From positions 1 to 33,783 of the forward strand of contig CAAEDN010000050.1 of assembly GCA_900754615.1 (NCBI GenBank): a DNA stretch of 33,783 nt. The letters run 5' to 3'. This stretch comes from an uncultured Holdemanella sp. GTDB taxonomy: Bacteria; Bacillota_I; Bacilli_A; Erysipelotrichales; Erysipelotrichaceae. Position 1 is the stretch's first letter, and every line of letters starts with the position of its first letter. Of the stretch, positions 7,742 to 13,871 are shown in pieces. Made by a program: the position numbers and the translations under genes. A model generated the notes under the pieces. The model had not been told where the DNA came from. It was given only the letters and a program-made list of their open reading frames with translations, and searched no databases.

Positions 7742-8681
7742 CCAATTCCTCCTTTAAATCTTTAGCCATCTGTTTTACTTTAGCTAAACGATGTTTCATA
7801 CCTGATTTCGAAATATCTTCCCCATATTCATTTTTACACTCTATACACAATTCATTCAAGTTTGCCTCTGGATACATTTTTCGTATTTGCATGGCATGCA
7901 TAATTTTTTCTGGAATAACAATATTTTTAGAATGACTCTCTAAAAATTCTATTGCTTCCAATTGTGCTTTCGCTGCCTTTAAACTCTTCACCTCATTGGC
8001 AACTTCACAATTATCTAAACGTGTAATCTGATTGTAGAAATCCCTTTGAATACGAGAGTCTTCAAATTCAAATAAAGCATTCGATGCGTTGCATAAGCGC
8101 AAAAAGTCAGCAATTTTATCTCCAGCCTTAATATATACAACATAGACACTTTTTCTTTCAATCACCTTTGCCGGCATATAAAATCGTTGCATCAGTTTTT
8201 GAACACTTAATGTTAAATCTTTTTCCTGACTTGACATCTCTAAATGATAATTACTTGATTTTGGAGAATTGATACTCCCACTTGCCAAAAAACAACCTTG
8301 CAGATACGCTCTTGCCATTTTTTCCGAACGAACCATTTTTACACTTGGCGTATAGCGTAACCCTGAATCCGTTAGGATTTGTAAATCTTCCAAGATTTCA
8401 TGTGCCTTATCAAACACTTGAATACGATAAATGTTATTCTTCTTTAATTTCATCTTTTTCAATACAGAAAGACGAGGATCTACATCATACAAAGTTTTCA
8501 TAATTTGAAAAACATGTTTGGCAATCGTTGCATTTTCAGTTTGAAAAGACAAATACATTCCTTGCCAGTTCATATGTAAACTTGCTCGCATTTGAAAAAG
8601 GGCACATAATTGTGCCTTCATCATTTGAGCATCGATTTCTTCTTTACAAATTTCCTTTTTAATTTCAGATGTAAAGGACAA
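7734..8681 (-). CDS. whiA: DNA-binding protein WhiA
   Basis: WhiA is a conserved Gram-positive protein linked to cell division and chromosome segregation; in actinomycetes it is a sporulation regulator. The N-terminal part (MSFTSEIKKEICKEE) leads into a LAGLIDADG-like domain containing YLQGCFLASGSINSP (about 130). A C-terminal helix-turn-helix follows with ANLNELCIECKNEYGEDISKSGMKHRL. At 315 residues it is the normal length. The start is TTG 8681, with a GGGGG Shine-Dalgarno 7 nt upstream. That start and ribosome-binding site lie inside the 31-bp att repeat. In many Firmicutes rapZ, yvcK and whiA are consecutive. Here yvcK ends 5.5 kb away because the mobile element sits between them. Confidence 0.97.
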   Translation of the reverse strand: MSFTSEIKKEICKEEIDAQMMKAQLCALFQMRASLHMNWQGMYLSFQTENATIAKHVFQIMKTLYDVDPRLSVLKKMKLKKNNIYRIQVFDKAHEILEDLQILTDSGLRYTPSVKMVRSEKMARAYLQGCFLASGSINSPKSSNYHLEMSSQEKDLTLSVQKLMQRFYMPAKVIERKSVYVVYIKAGDKIADFLRLCNASNALFEFEDSRIQRDFYNQITRLDNCEVANEVKSLKAAKAQLEAIEFLESHSKNIVIPEKIMHAMQIRKMYPEANLNELCIECKNEYGEDISKSGMKHRLAKVKQMAKDLKEELDA

Positions 8682-8694
8682 GTCTATACCCCCT
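8664..8694. repeat. attL core, 31-bp direct repeat
   Basis: This is identical over 31 bp to 14215-14245 and diverges immediately on both sides. On the minus strand it contains the whiA Shine-Dalgarno (GGGGG), the TTG start codon and the first whiA codons. Integration therefore leaves whiA intact. Confidence 0.93.
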
Positions 8695-8719
8695 AACTTA
8701 AAGTAGCTTATTTTGGCTT

Positions 8720-8748
8720 TATATATAGCATTTATTTAATTAAATCAA
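8720..8748 (-). promoter_or_regulatory. Candidate outward promoter of the element reading into whiA
   Basis: On the minus strand, TTGATT (8748-8743), a 17-bp spacer and TATATA (8725-8720) lie just inside attL. A transcript starting near 8713 would reach the whiA TTG after about 32 nt. The 54-bp gap between int and whiA contains no other clear signal. Confidence 0.5.
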
Positions 8749-9936
8749 TCAATTTAATCTTTCATCTTTTAAATTTGTTACTTTTTTGTTACTTTTTGTG
8801 TCTAAATAGGCGTTGAAAGTGCAATTTATTGCTTCTTGTTTCTTTTCAAATGTGGTTTGAGCGTAAATGTCTAGTGTAGTGCTTGTGTTTGAATGTCTAG
8901 CAAGTTCGGACACTGTTTTTACATCTACCCCACTCAACACCAAATTAGAAATATATGTATGCCTTAAAGAATGTGGGTGAAAATCAATCCCTATCTTTTT
9001 GGCACTTTCTTTACATAGCCTACAACAATCAGTAGGTACTATATAATCACCATACTCATCACAACAAAGTAAATCATAAGGATTCTTTTTATACCATTTC
9101 TGAAGAATCTCTTTAAGTTTATCACACATTGGTAAAATTGCACGACTAGATTTTGTTTTCATTTTATCCGTACAATAATACTCTTCTTTTTTGAATCCAT
9201 GGTATACAAGTTGTTTATTGATTGAGATTGTATTGTTTTCAAAATCTACATCTTGTTTTGTGATAGCTAGCGTCTCGGCTTTACGAGTTCCAAGGAAATA
9301 AGACAGGTACAAAAAGATACAAAATGAATAATGTGTGAAAGGTACATAATTGCGTTTCTTTTCGTCAACAGTGCATAAGATTTTCACCATTTCTTCTAAT
9401 TGTTCAAACGTAATAATATCATCTTGCTTACGCTTATTCTCTTTACCCCTAACAGTTACCATCAACATAGGATTGCTATTGATATATCCCACTCTTAGAG
9501 CGTATTTAAACGTAACGCAAAAGATTCTTTTAATTCCTGTTGTAGTTCCCATACCCTCATCACAAATACCATTGAAATACTCTTGAAGAGCCTTATAAGA
9601 CAAGTTACGCATTTTTGCGTTGCCGATTCCATCTTTAATATGGTTTACGTATATACTATCATACGTAATCATAGTGTTATGGGTGTATTTGAATTTACCC
9701 TCTACATCCATATACTCGAGATACACTTCACTGAATGTTTTATCCTTTAATTTAATTTCAATTCCCTGTTTTAATTCCTGTTGCTTTTCAATTCCATGAT
9801 TCAATGCTTCAGACTTTTCTTGAAATCCTCCTTTTGTGTAGCGTTGCTTAACTCCATATGAATCCTCATAATCAATATACACTGTCCATGTATATCCTTT
9901 TTTAGCCTTCTTAGAAGTCCTCTTTCTAACAAACAT
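8749..9936 (-). CDS. int: Tyrosine recombinase / integrase
   Basis: This 395-residue site-specific recombinase probably integrates and excises the element. An N-terminal AP2-like arm-binding domain (about 1-60, KGYTWTVYIDYEDSYG) resembles those of Tn916-type and phage integrases. A SAM-like core-binding domain spans about 65-160 and the catalytic domain about 175-365. The catalytic residues are visible: R218 (LGTRKAE), H322 and R325 (HSLRHT), H348 (LARHSN) and the nucleophile Y358 (DIYAQ). The ATG is preceded by AGGAGG at a 10-nt spacing. The 3' end of the gene contains two TTGTTAC arm-type repeats. Transcription runs toward attL and whiA. Confidence 0.97.
   Translation of the reverse strand: MFVRKRTSKKAKKGYTWTVYIDYEDSYGVKQRYTKGGFQEKSEALNHGIEKQQELKQGIEIKLKDKTFSEVYLEYMDVEGKFKYTHNTMITYDSIYVNHIKDGIGNAKMRNLSYKALQEYFNGICDEGMGTTTGIKRIFCVTFKYALRVGYINSNPMLMVTVRGKENKRKQDDIITFEQLEEMVKILCTVDEKKRNYVPFTHYSFCIFLYLSYFLGTRKAETLAITKQDVDFENNTISINKQLVYHGFKKEEYYCTDKMKTKSSRAILPMCDKLKEILQKWYKKNPYDLLCCDEYGDYIVPTDCCRLCKESAKKIGIDFHPHSLRHTYISNLVLSGVDVKTVSELARHSNTSTTLDIYAQTTFEKKQEAINCTFNAYLDTKSNKKVTNLKDERLN
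8775..8793 (+). repeat. Left arm-type repeats (two TTGTTAC copies)
   Basis: TTGTTAC occurs at 8775-8781 and 8786-8792, 11 bp apart, inside the 3' end of int. The 19-bp block matches 14047-14065 near the right end in 18 of 19 positions and in the same orientation. This is the pattern of integrase arm-binding sites. Confidence 0.65.
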
Positions 9937-9959
9937 ATTCTTTTATCCTCCTATTTTGT

Positions 9960-9987
9960 TTGATACATACTGTCAATTTGATATAAT
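9960..9987 (+). promoter_or_regulatory. Promoter of the predicted antisense RNA
   Basis: On the plus strand, -35 TTGATA (9960-9965), a 16-bp spacer and a consensus -10 TATAAT (9982-9987) lie in the gap between int and the repressor gene, both of which run leftward. No plus-strand protein gene follows. The predicted start of transcription is around 9992-9996. Confidence 0.75.
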
Positions 9988-9991
9988 AGGA

Positions 9992-10054
9992 GCGAGAAAT
10001 GACTTGCTAATGTTTTTCTCACTCTAGCCTTGTATTGCCGTACAGGGCTTTTTT
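9992..10054 (+). ncRNA. Predicted antisense small RNA targeting the 11388 mRNA
   Basis: A ~60-nt transcript is predicted from the promoter at 9960-9987 to a strong terminator at 10026-10054. The terminator has arms AGCCTTGTA and TACAGGGCT (one T-G pair) and a 6-nt loop, followed by six Ts. Positions 9990-10024 are antisense to 11390-11424, the start codon and first 12 codons of the winged-helix gene. The match has 33 Watson-Crick pairs of 35, one G-U (10012 with 11402) and one mismatch (10020 with 11394), with the first 22 pairs uninterrupted. The pairing segment ends one base before the terminator stem, so the whole free part of the RNA would be antisense. Established analogues are phage c4 and Sar-type antisense RNAs; function here is inferred. 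Confidence 0.75.
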
Positions 10055-10055
10055 A

Positions 10056-10859
10056 CTACAATAATTCTTTGATTTTGTCTAAATCATCTATTATATACAT
10101 CTTCTCCCCCTTATATTTTATTTGTTTAAAAGTTTCTAATTTCTTATAAAACTCTAAACCTTTTTGATAATCATAATTTTTCATTTTTAGGTACTTATTT
10201 CTTTTTTCATCATTTACTTTATATAATTTACTATTACAAACTTCATCAATAAAATCATCTATCAAGCAAATCACAAACGTATCAAAAGATGGTGATTTTA
10301 CATTTATTTCATATCCTCTTAATTCGACTAGTTTCTTTACTAAATCTTTAATATTGTGCATATAAGATTGCTCTTGTGTATCTACACGCTCATAATCAGA
10401 ACCTTTAAACGACTTATCTAAATCATTATCAAACCCCTTTAAAACTGAAATTGAACAATCTAATGCTTTAGCTAGTTTCTCAAGATTAGCCTCAGATATC
10501 TCTCTATTTCCGTCATTTCTCCATGCACTTATAGTTTGTGAAGATACGCCAATTATTTCGGCTAATTTTTCATTGGTTATATTCATCCTTTTCATCAACG
10601 AATCAATAACGTAAGGCGTTCTATTATTTGCGTTTTGTATCCTATCCGAATATATAAACAACTCTTCTTTTGTTTTATCGCAACCTTTTACTTTTAAATA
10701 TTTAAATATCGTGTCCATTTCATCATCTTTAAACTTTGTATTTTGGCATAACCTCATAGAAAGCCATTTTTCTTTACTTTTCTCTTCTCCAAAACATCTA
10801 GCTAATTCCTTTTGAGGTATTTTTAAATGTTTCAATTCATTACTTAAATTAATATACAT
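10056..10859 (-). CDS. XRE-family phage-type repressor
   Basis: This 267-residue protein has a clear Cro/C1-type helix-turn-helix at about 93-140 (NEKLAEIIGVSSQTISAWRNDG, then LEKLAKALDCSISVLKG). An earlier segment (about 13-40, PQKELARCFGEEKSKEKW) may be a second, degenerate helix-turn-helix. The C-terminal ~110 residues are charged and match no protease fold I know, so SOS self-cleavage cannot be claimed. It is transcribed leftward from TTGACT-N17-TACAAT, divergent from the Cro-like gene, with dyads in between. This is a lysogeny-switch layout, and it probably keeps the rightward genes silent. The stop is TAG followed at once by TAA. Confidence 0.88.
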   Translation of the reverse strand: MYINLSNELKHLKIPQKELARCFGEEKSKEKWLSMRLCQNTKFKDDEMDTIFKYLKVKGCDKTKEELFIYSDRIQNANNRTPYVIDSLMKRMNITNEKLAEIIGVSSQTISAWRNDGNREISEANLEKLAKALDCSISVLKGFDNDLDKSFKGSDYERVDTQEQSYMHNIKDLVKKLVELRGYEINVKSPSFDTFVICLIDDFIDEVCNSKLYKVNDEKRNKYLKMKNYDYQKGLEFYKKLETFKQIKYKGEKMYIIDDLDKIKELL

Positions 10860-10892
10860 ACCATTATCTCATAATTACTTTTTTTACTTTAT

Positions 10893-10947
10893 GGTAATTA
10901 CCTTACTCCTCATATATATTGTAGTTGTAGTTGACGTTGAAGTCAAC
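10893..10947. promoter_or_regulatory. Lysogeny-type switch region: divergent promoters and two operator-like dyads
   Basis: The repressor promoter on the minus strand has -35 TTGACT (10946-10941), a 17-bp spacer and -10 TACAAT (10923-10918). Rightward, TGGTAA-N17-TATATT (10892-10897 and 10915-10920) is a plausible early promoter. Two dyads lie here: GTTGAC-N6-GTCAAC at 10930-10947, covering the repressor -35, and the palindrome GGTAATTACC at 10893-10902, covering the rightward -35. They are good candidate operators for the repressor and the Cro-like protein. Confidence 0.65.
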
Positions 10948-10967
10948 AAAGAAAGAAGGTAAAAACA

Positions 10968-11165
10968 ATGTACAACAAAGATGTAAGAAATTACGCAAAG
11001 AGCAAAAATGTGTATCTGTATCAGATTGCCGAGTCATTGAATGTTTCAGAATCTACTTTTATTAAAAAATTAAGAAAAGAATTAGATGATGAAACAAAAG
11101 AATCATTATTCAAAGTCATCAATGAAATTGTGAAGGAGCGTGATTTGAATACAACAAAATCTTAA
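10968..11165 (+). CDS. Cro-like helix-turn-helix protein
   Basis: This 65-residue protein is essentially one helix-turn-helix: VYLYQIAESLNVSESTFIKKLR, followed by a helix and a short basic tail. It is the first gene rightward of the switch region and divergent from the repressor, the position of a Cro-type antagonist. AGAAGG lies about 8 nt upstream of the ATG. It ends with TAA one base before the next ATG. Specific operator recognition is inferred from position only. Confidence 0.75.
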   Translation: MYNKDVRNYAKSKNVYLYQIAESLNVSESTFIKKLRKELDDETKESLFKVINEIVKERDLNTTKS

Positions 11166-11166
11166 A

Positions 11167-11391
11167 ATGTTAACTCGTGAAGAAGTGGCAACTTGCTTCA
11201 ACGTAAATGTTGATAGCGTATCAATGCTATGTAATGTGGGCATATTAAAGCCAATTAAATTAGGTAAATGTTATATGTTCTCTCAATCTATGCTAGCAAA
11301 ATTCCAACAGGATTATGAGGGTATGGATGTGAGCAACAGAATAAAAGCCCTAGACTCAAAAAGAATCGTTGAACAGGAGGTGAAACAATGA
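11167..11391 (+). CDS. Excisionase-like winged-helix DNA-binding protein
   Basis: This 74-residue protein opens with LTREEVATCFNVNVDSVSML, followed by VGILKPIKLGKCYMFSQSML. That is the order of an excisionase/MerR-type (HTH_17) helix-turn-helix plus wing. In a compact element with a tyrosine integrase it is the best candidate for Xis, bending DNA at the element ends during excision; a transcription factor role is also possible. There is no obvious Shine-Dalgarno, and translation probably re-initiates after the Cro-like stop codon one base upstream. Its stop overlaps the next ATG by ATGA. Confidence 0.7.
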   Translation: MLTREEVATCFNVNVDSVSMLCNVGILKPIKLGKCYMFSQSMLAKFQQDYEGMDVSNRIKALDSKRIVEQEVKQ

Positions 11392-11759
11392 GTAAGAAAA
11401 ATATTAGCAAGTCATTTCTCGCTCATCCTCCTGTTGAAAAAGGTGGATTTAATGAATTTATTAAGGAAAACCTCAAGGATTGGATTACATACGCCAATCT
11501 AAAAGAGCGTATCTTTAATGAATATGCAATCACCTACCCTAGAAGAGCATGGAATAAATATATTGAGGTCAAAAATCAATCATTTTGTGATGGCGAAAAC
11601 GATATGTATATTGCCCATAGTAATAAGGGATACAAAATAACAAAAAATAGGGATGAAATTGAAGCAAGTATTAAACATTTAGATACTATGGCTAAAAATA
11701 TGCTTAAGAAAGAATCAAATGCAAAGAAAGCATTAAATAGGAGTGTCAACAATGGTTGA
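11388..11759 (+). CDS. Phage-type winged-helix protein, predicted antisense-RNA target
   Basis: This 123-residue protein follows a strong Shine-Dalgarno (AGGAGG, 11375-11380) and overlaps the preceding stop by 4 nt. Its core (FIKENLKDWITYANLKERIF, then DMYIAHSNKGYKITKNRDEI and a basic helix) resembles small winged-helix proteins near the replication region of many Firmicute prophages; their function is not established. The distinctive feature is at nucleotide level: 11390-11424 is complementary to the predicted small RNA at 9990-10024, with the pairing starting at the G of the start codon. Pairing there would block initiation or destabilise the mRNA and could also silence the overlapping downstream gene. 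Confidence 0.75.
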   Translation: MSKKNISKSFLAHPPVEKGGFNEFIKENLKDWITYANLKERIFNEYAITYPRRAWNKYIEVKNQSFCDGENDMYIAHSNKGYKITKNRDEIEASIKHLDTMAKNMLKKESNAKKALNRSVNNG

Positions 11760-12075
11760 TAATTCTAAACCAAAAACCCAAAAAATAGGTATGGTTGTAT
11801 ATTTTGATTGGCGAAAATCAATGAAATCAATGTCATATGAGCAAAAGGGAAAACTTTTTGATTATATTCTTGAATATGGAGAAAAGCTATATAAAAACGA
11901 AAATATAGAGCCCCCACAAGATGAATACGTGGCTTTCGCTTTCAATTTTATGCAAGGACAACTAGATAGAGATTATCAAAAATGGCTAAACAAATGTGAA
12001 CAGAACAAAAAAAACATTATGAAACGCTATAACAAAAAAGAAGATGAATCTAATTTTGACCCTTTAAACCTATAG
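11752..12075 (+). CDS. DUF6291-like phage replication-region protein, possibly cut short
   Basis: This protein of 107 residues resembles the DUF6291 domain of phage replication modules: GMVVYFDWRKSMKSMSYEQKGKLFDYILEYGE and VAFAFNFMQGQLDRDYQKWLNKCEQNK. ATG 11752 is preferred over GTG 11743 because AGGAG lies 8 nt upstream. The frame ends at TAG 12073-12075, yet the same frame continues past it through five 21-bp repeats encoding NSIQTYS-like units, which is what the tail of such proteins often looks like. It may therefore be a nonsense-truncated version of a longer protein. It overlaps the preceding stop and is probably translationally coupled to it. Confidence 0.75.
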   Translation: MVDNSKPKTQKIGMVVYFDWRKSMKSMSYEQKGKLFDYILEYGEKLYKNENIEPPQDEYVAFAFNFMQGQLDRDYQKWLNKCEQNKKNIMKRYNKKEDESNFDPLNL

Positions 12076-12180
12076 AATAGCCTACAGTCCTATTCAAATT
12101 CTATACAGTCCTATTCAAATTCTATACAAACATATTCAAATTCTATACAAACATATTCAAATTCTATACAAACATATTCA
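12076..12180 (+). repeat. Five tandem 21-bp repeats
   Basis: There are five consecutive 21-bp units at 12076, 12097, 12118, 12139 and 12160. The last three are identical; the first two differ at a few bases. They begin directly after the TAG of the DUF6291 gene and stay in its codon phase. They could be iterons of a replication origin or the coding remains of a repetitive protein tail. A shorter GAATAG-type hexamer repeat follows at about 12190-12235. Confidence 0.85.
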
Positions 12181-12306
12181 ATAAATACTGAATAGGAATA
12201 GGAATAGGAATTGGAATAGAAATTGGAATAGAAAAGGATGTGGATTTGAAGAGAAGAGATTCCAAAGAGAAGAGAAACTTTAAATGTTTCTAGGAGGAGT
12301 AAGAAA
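12181..12306 (+). other. Non-coding gap with hexamer repeats and ribosome-binding site
   Basis: An A/G-rich stretch with GAATAG/GAATTG repeats (about 12190-12235) is followed by AGGAGGAG upstream of the ATG at 12307. In the DUF6291 frame it holds five TAG codons; in a neighbouring frame it reads as NRNRNRNWNRNW-like low complexity for about 32 codons with no start. I see no convincing separate gene. Confidence 0.5.
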
Positions 12307-12684
12307 ATGAAAAAAACATATTATCATGGAACATCTATACAAAACGCTGAACAAATTTTAAAAGATGGAAAAATCAAAACAAACAGATTAGGTTATGTAT
12401 CATTATGTGAATCAATCAATGATTGCAAAACCTATTATCAAATGCAAAACCTTCCATACCTATTAGAGGAAGAATCACAAAAAGAAATGGCGTATTTTGC
12501 CTTAGTTTTAGATGATGAATCTGTAATTGATAATGATGAATCATGTATCTACGCAAAAGGCTTTGCATATAACAAAGATATTGATTTATCCCATTGCATT
12601 GATACAGGTTCAATTAATTGGACAACAGGCAATATCTTAATGAGAAATAATGAAGTATACGCATTTAGAAAGGAGGTGCAATAA
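12307..12684 (+). CDS. Small protein with ADP-ribosyltransferase/Tpt1-like HGT motif
   Basis: This 125-residue protein starts behind a strong AGGAGGAG. Its N-terminus KTYYHGTSIQNAEQILKDGKI followed by NRLGYVSLCESINDCKTYY has the shape of the ART superfamily opening (PARP, Tpt1/KptA, DarT). It shows a His-Gly-Thr strand, a helix ending in Gly, then a G-x-V-S-L strand and a helix like the second NAD-binding element. A late NNEVYAF could be the third motif. At this length only a minimal fold would fit, and catalytic residues are not certain. If active it might modify a host protein or nucleic acid for the element. Its stop overlaps the next gene's proposed start. Confidence 0.5.
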   Translation: MKKTYYHGTSIQNAEQILKDGKIKTNRLGYVSLCESINDCKTYYQMQNLPYLLEEESQKEMAYFALVLDDESVIDNDESCIYAKGFAYNKDIDLSHCIDTGSINWTTGNILMRNNEVYAFRKEVQ

Positions 12685-13061
12685 TAGCTAGACCATTAAA
12701 AAATTTTGATAAAGAACAGTTTGAAAGACTTACAGGAGAATTCGGATTCACTCAAGAAGAGATTTGTCGTTATTTTAATACTAGTGACAAAACAATGTCT
12801 AAATGGGTACAACGTACCTATGGAGTCAATTTCTCCGAGTACTTCACTCAAAAAAATATATTGTTTAAAACTTCATTGAGAAGAGCTCAATTTGAACTAG
12901 CAATGAAAGGAAATCCTACAATGCTTATATGGCTAGGAAAACAATACTTAGGACAAAATGAGCGTACAGAGGTTAAATTCAATGCTTCAGAAGTAAACGC
13001 AATCAATAAAGATATGATTACTAATGTGGCAAAAGAAAGAGATTTAAAAGATTTTGAATAA
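12684..13061 (+). CDS. Small-terminase-like phage DNA-binding protein with apparent AUA start
   Basis: The first ATG in this frame is 12795, but the open frame extends upstream to ATA 12684 with AGGAGG (12671-12676) exactly 7 nt before it. Read from there the product is 125 residues, and after the first residue it begins ARPLKNFDKEQFERL. This matches my recollection of a phage family that starts MARPLK..FDKEQFE and continues with a helix-turn-helix (QEEICRYFNTSDKTMSKWV) and a SLRRAQFELA...TMLIWLGKQYLGQ region. Such proteins are often called small terminase-like or left hypothetical. The family start falls on the ATA codon, so either AUA initiation is used or the start codon has mutated. No large terminase is present. 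Confidence 0.7.
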   Translation: MARPLKNFDKEQFERLTGEFGFTQEEICRYFNTSDKTMSKWVQRTYGVNFSEYFTQKNILFKTSLRRAQFELAMKGNPTMLIWLGKQYLGQNERTEVKFNASEVNAINKDMITNVAKERDLKDFE

Positions 13062-13077
13062 AAGGAGGATGATGAAA

Positions 13078-13662
13078 ATGAACGATATTCAACAACAATT
13101 AAAAACATTAAATACGACTATGGAGGGTAAAATGAATGAGATTCTTAAAAATAACCCTTCAGTCATTGAATACAATGACCTTTCAAAACAAGTAGAATCA
13201 CTAACAAGTAAAGTTGATTCACTTAAAGAAGTTATTGAAAATGCTAAAGAATCAAAAACATATGAAATCGTAACAGAAAACACGCCAAAATTAAAAGTGT
13301 ATCAAGATTTATTAAATGAGTTAGGCACTAAGAAAACAAAAGCATATAACGCCCTTAATAAGTGCCTAGAGCGTGAAAACTACACTGAGTTGAATAATTG
13401 GGAGCATGAATATGAAACACAACGAAAAGCCATTCTAAAGCCCTTAAAACAGGAGCTGATTGATACATATAAACACATCATTGATTTAAACGCTCAAATT
13501 AAAAATTTAAGCAATGAATCATCAAACAATCAATCACGTATCTTAAGTCATTCGTATGAATCATGGCGTGGAAATCTAGCCTATGGTGTAGATTTATTAA
13601 TTGAACGTGAAGATTCTAGCCTAACGTATTTAATTAAACAAAAAACAGAGCACACTTTATAA
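13078..13662 (+). CDS. Coiled-coil protein of unknown function
   Basis: This is a 194-residue, highly charged, almost entirely helical protein. Heptad-like stretches span about 1-65 (NDIQQQLKTLNTTMEGKMNEI, LTSKVDSLKEVIENAK) and 70-150. There is no signal peptide, membrane segment or recognisable catalytic motif. ATG 13078 is chosen because it sits 9 nt after GGAGG, unlike the closer ATGs at 13069 and 13072. I do not recognise the family. Position after the terminase-like gene suggests a late-region or structural accessory, but that is a guess. Confidence 0.6.
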   Translation: MNDIQQQLKTLNTTMEGKMNEILKNNPSVIEYNDLSKQVESLTSKVDSLKEVIENAKESKTYEIVTENTPKLKVYQDLLNELGTKKTKAYNALNKCLERENYTELNNWEHEYETQRKAILKPLKQELIDTYKHIIDLNAQIKNLSNESSNNQSRILSHSYESWRGNLAYGVDLLIEREDSSLTYLIKQKTEHTL

Positions 13663-13665
13663 AAT

Positions 13666-13842
13666 ATGTGGGCTCGTACACCTCAAGAACGCATATGCAA
13701 CATAGACAAAGAAATAGAATCTTTGTTATTAAAATTAAATAAATGCAATTTCAATCAAGATTATATAAAACAGGAATTGTATTGTAGAAAAATCGCTTCT
13801 CTTCTTGAGGAACGTGAACGCATAATAAAAGGCAACTATTGA
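13666..13842 (+). CDS. Small 58-residue charged protein
   Basis: This short frame (MWARTPQERICNIDKEIESL to ERIIKGNY) starts 3 nt after the preceding stop and ends in the loop of a strong terminator. That supports it as the last gene of the rightward operon. It is helical, with two cysteines. There is no clear Shine-Dalgarno, so coupling to the upstream gene is likely. The function is unknown. Confidence 0.5.
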   Translation: MWARTPQERICNIDKEIESLLLKLNKCNFNQDYIKQELYCRKIASLLEERERIIKGNY

Positions 13843-13858
13843 ACTGTTGCCTTTTTTT
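13827..13858 (+). terminator. Terminator of the element's rightward operon
   Basis: Ten-base arms (13827-13836 and 13846-13855, AAAAGGCAAC with GTTGCCTTTT) enclose a 9-nt loop and are followed by a T-run to 13858. The TGA of the preceding small gene lies in the loop. Confidence 0.9.
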
Positions 13859-13871
13859 ATCTTAATTCATT

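Noticed and set aside
9972..9977. Minus-strand TTGACA as the int promoter -35
   Set aside because: No acceptable -10 occurs at 16-18 bp (TAGGAG at 17 bp), so I did not call a promoter for int.
10026..10054. Terminator of the repressor gene
   Set aside because: The repressor runs leftward and the T-run lies on the plus strand only, so the hairpin ends a plus-strand transcript instead.
12076..12180. CRISPR array
   Set aside because: The repeats are directly adjacent 21-bp units with no spacers, and there are no cas genes.
12073..12240. Stop-codon recoding (TAG read as an amino acid) in the element
   Set aside because: It is tempting because of the TAG-only interruptions, but the host uses TAG to end yvcK, no suppressor tRNA is visible and the region is low-complexity. 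It is kept only as a weak alternative in the findings.
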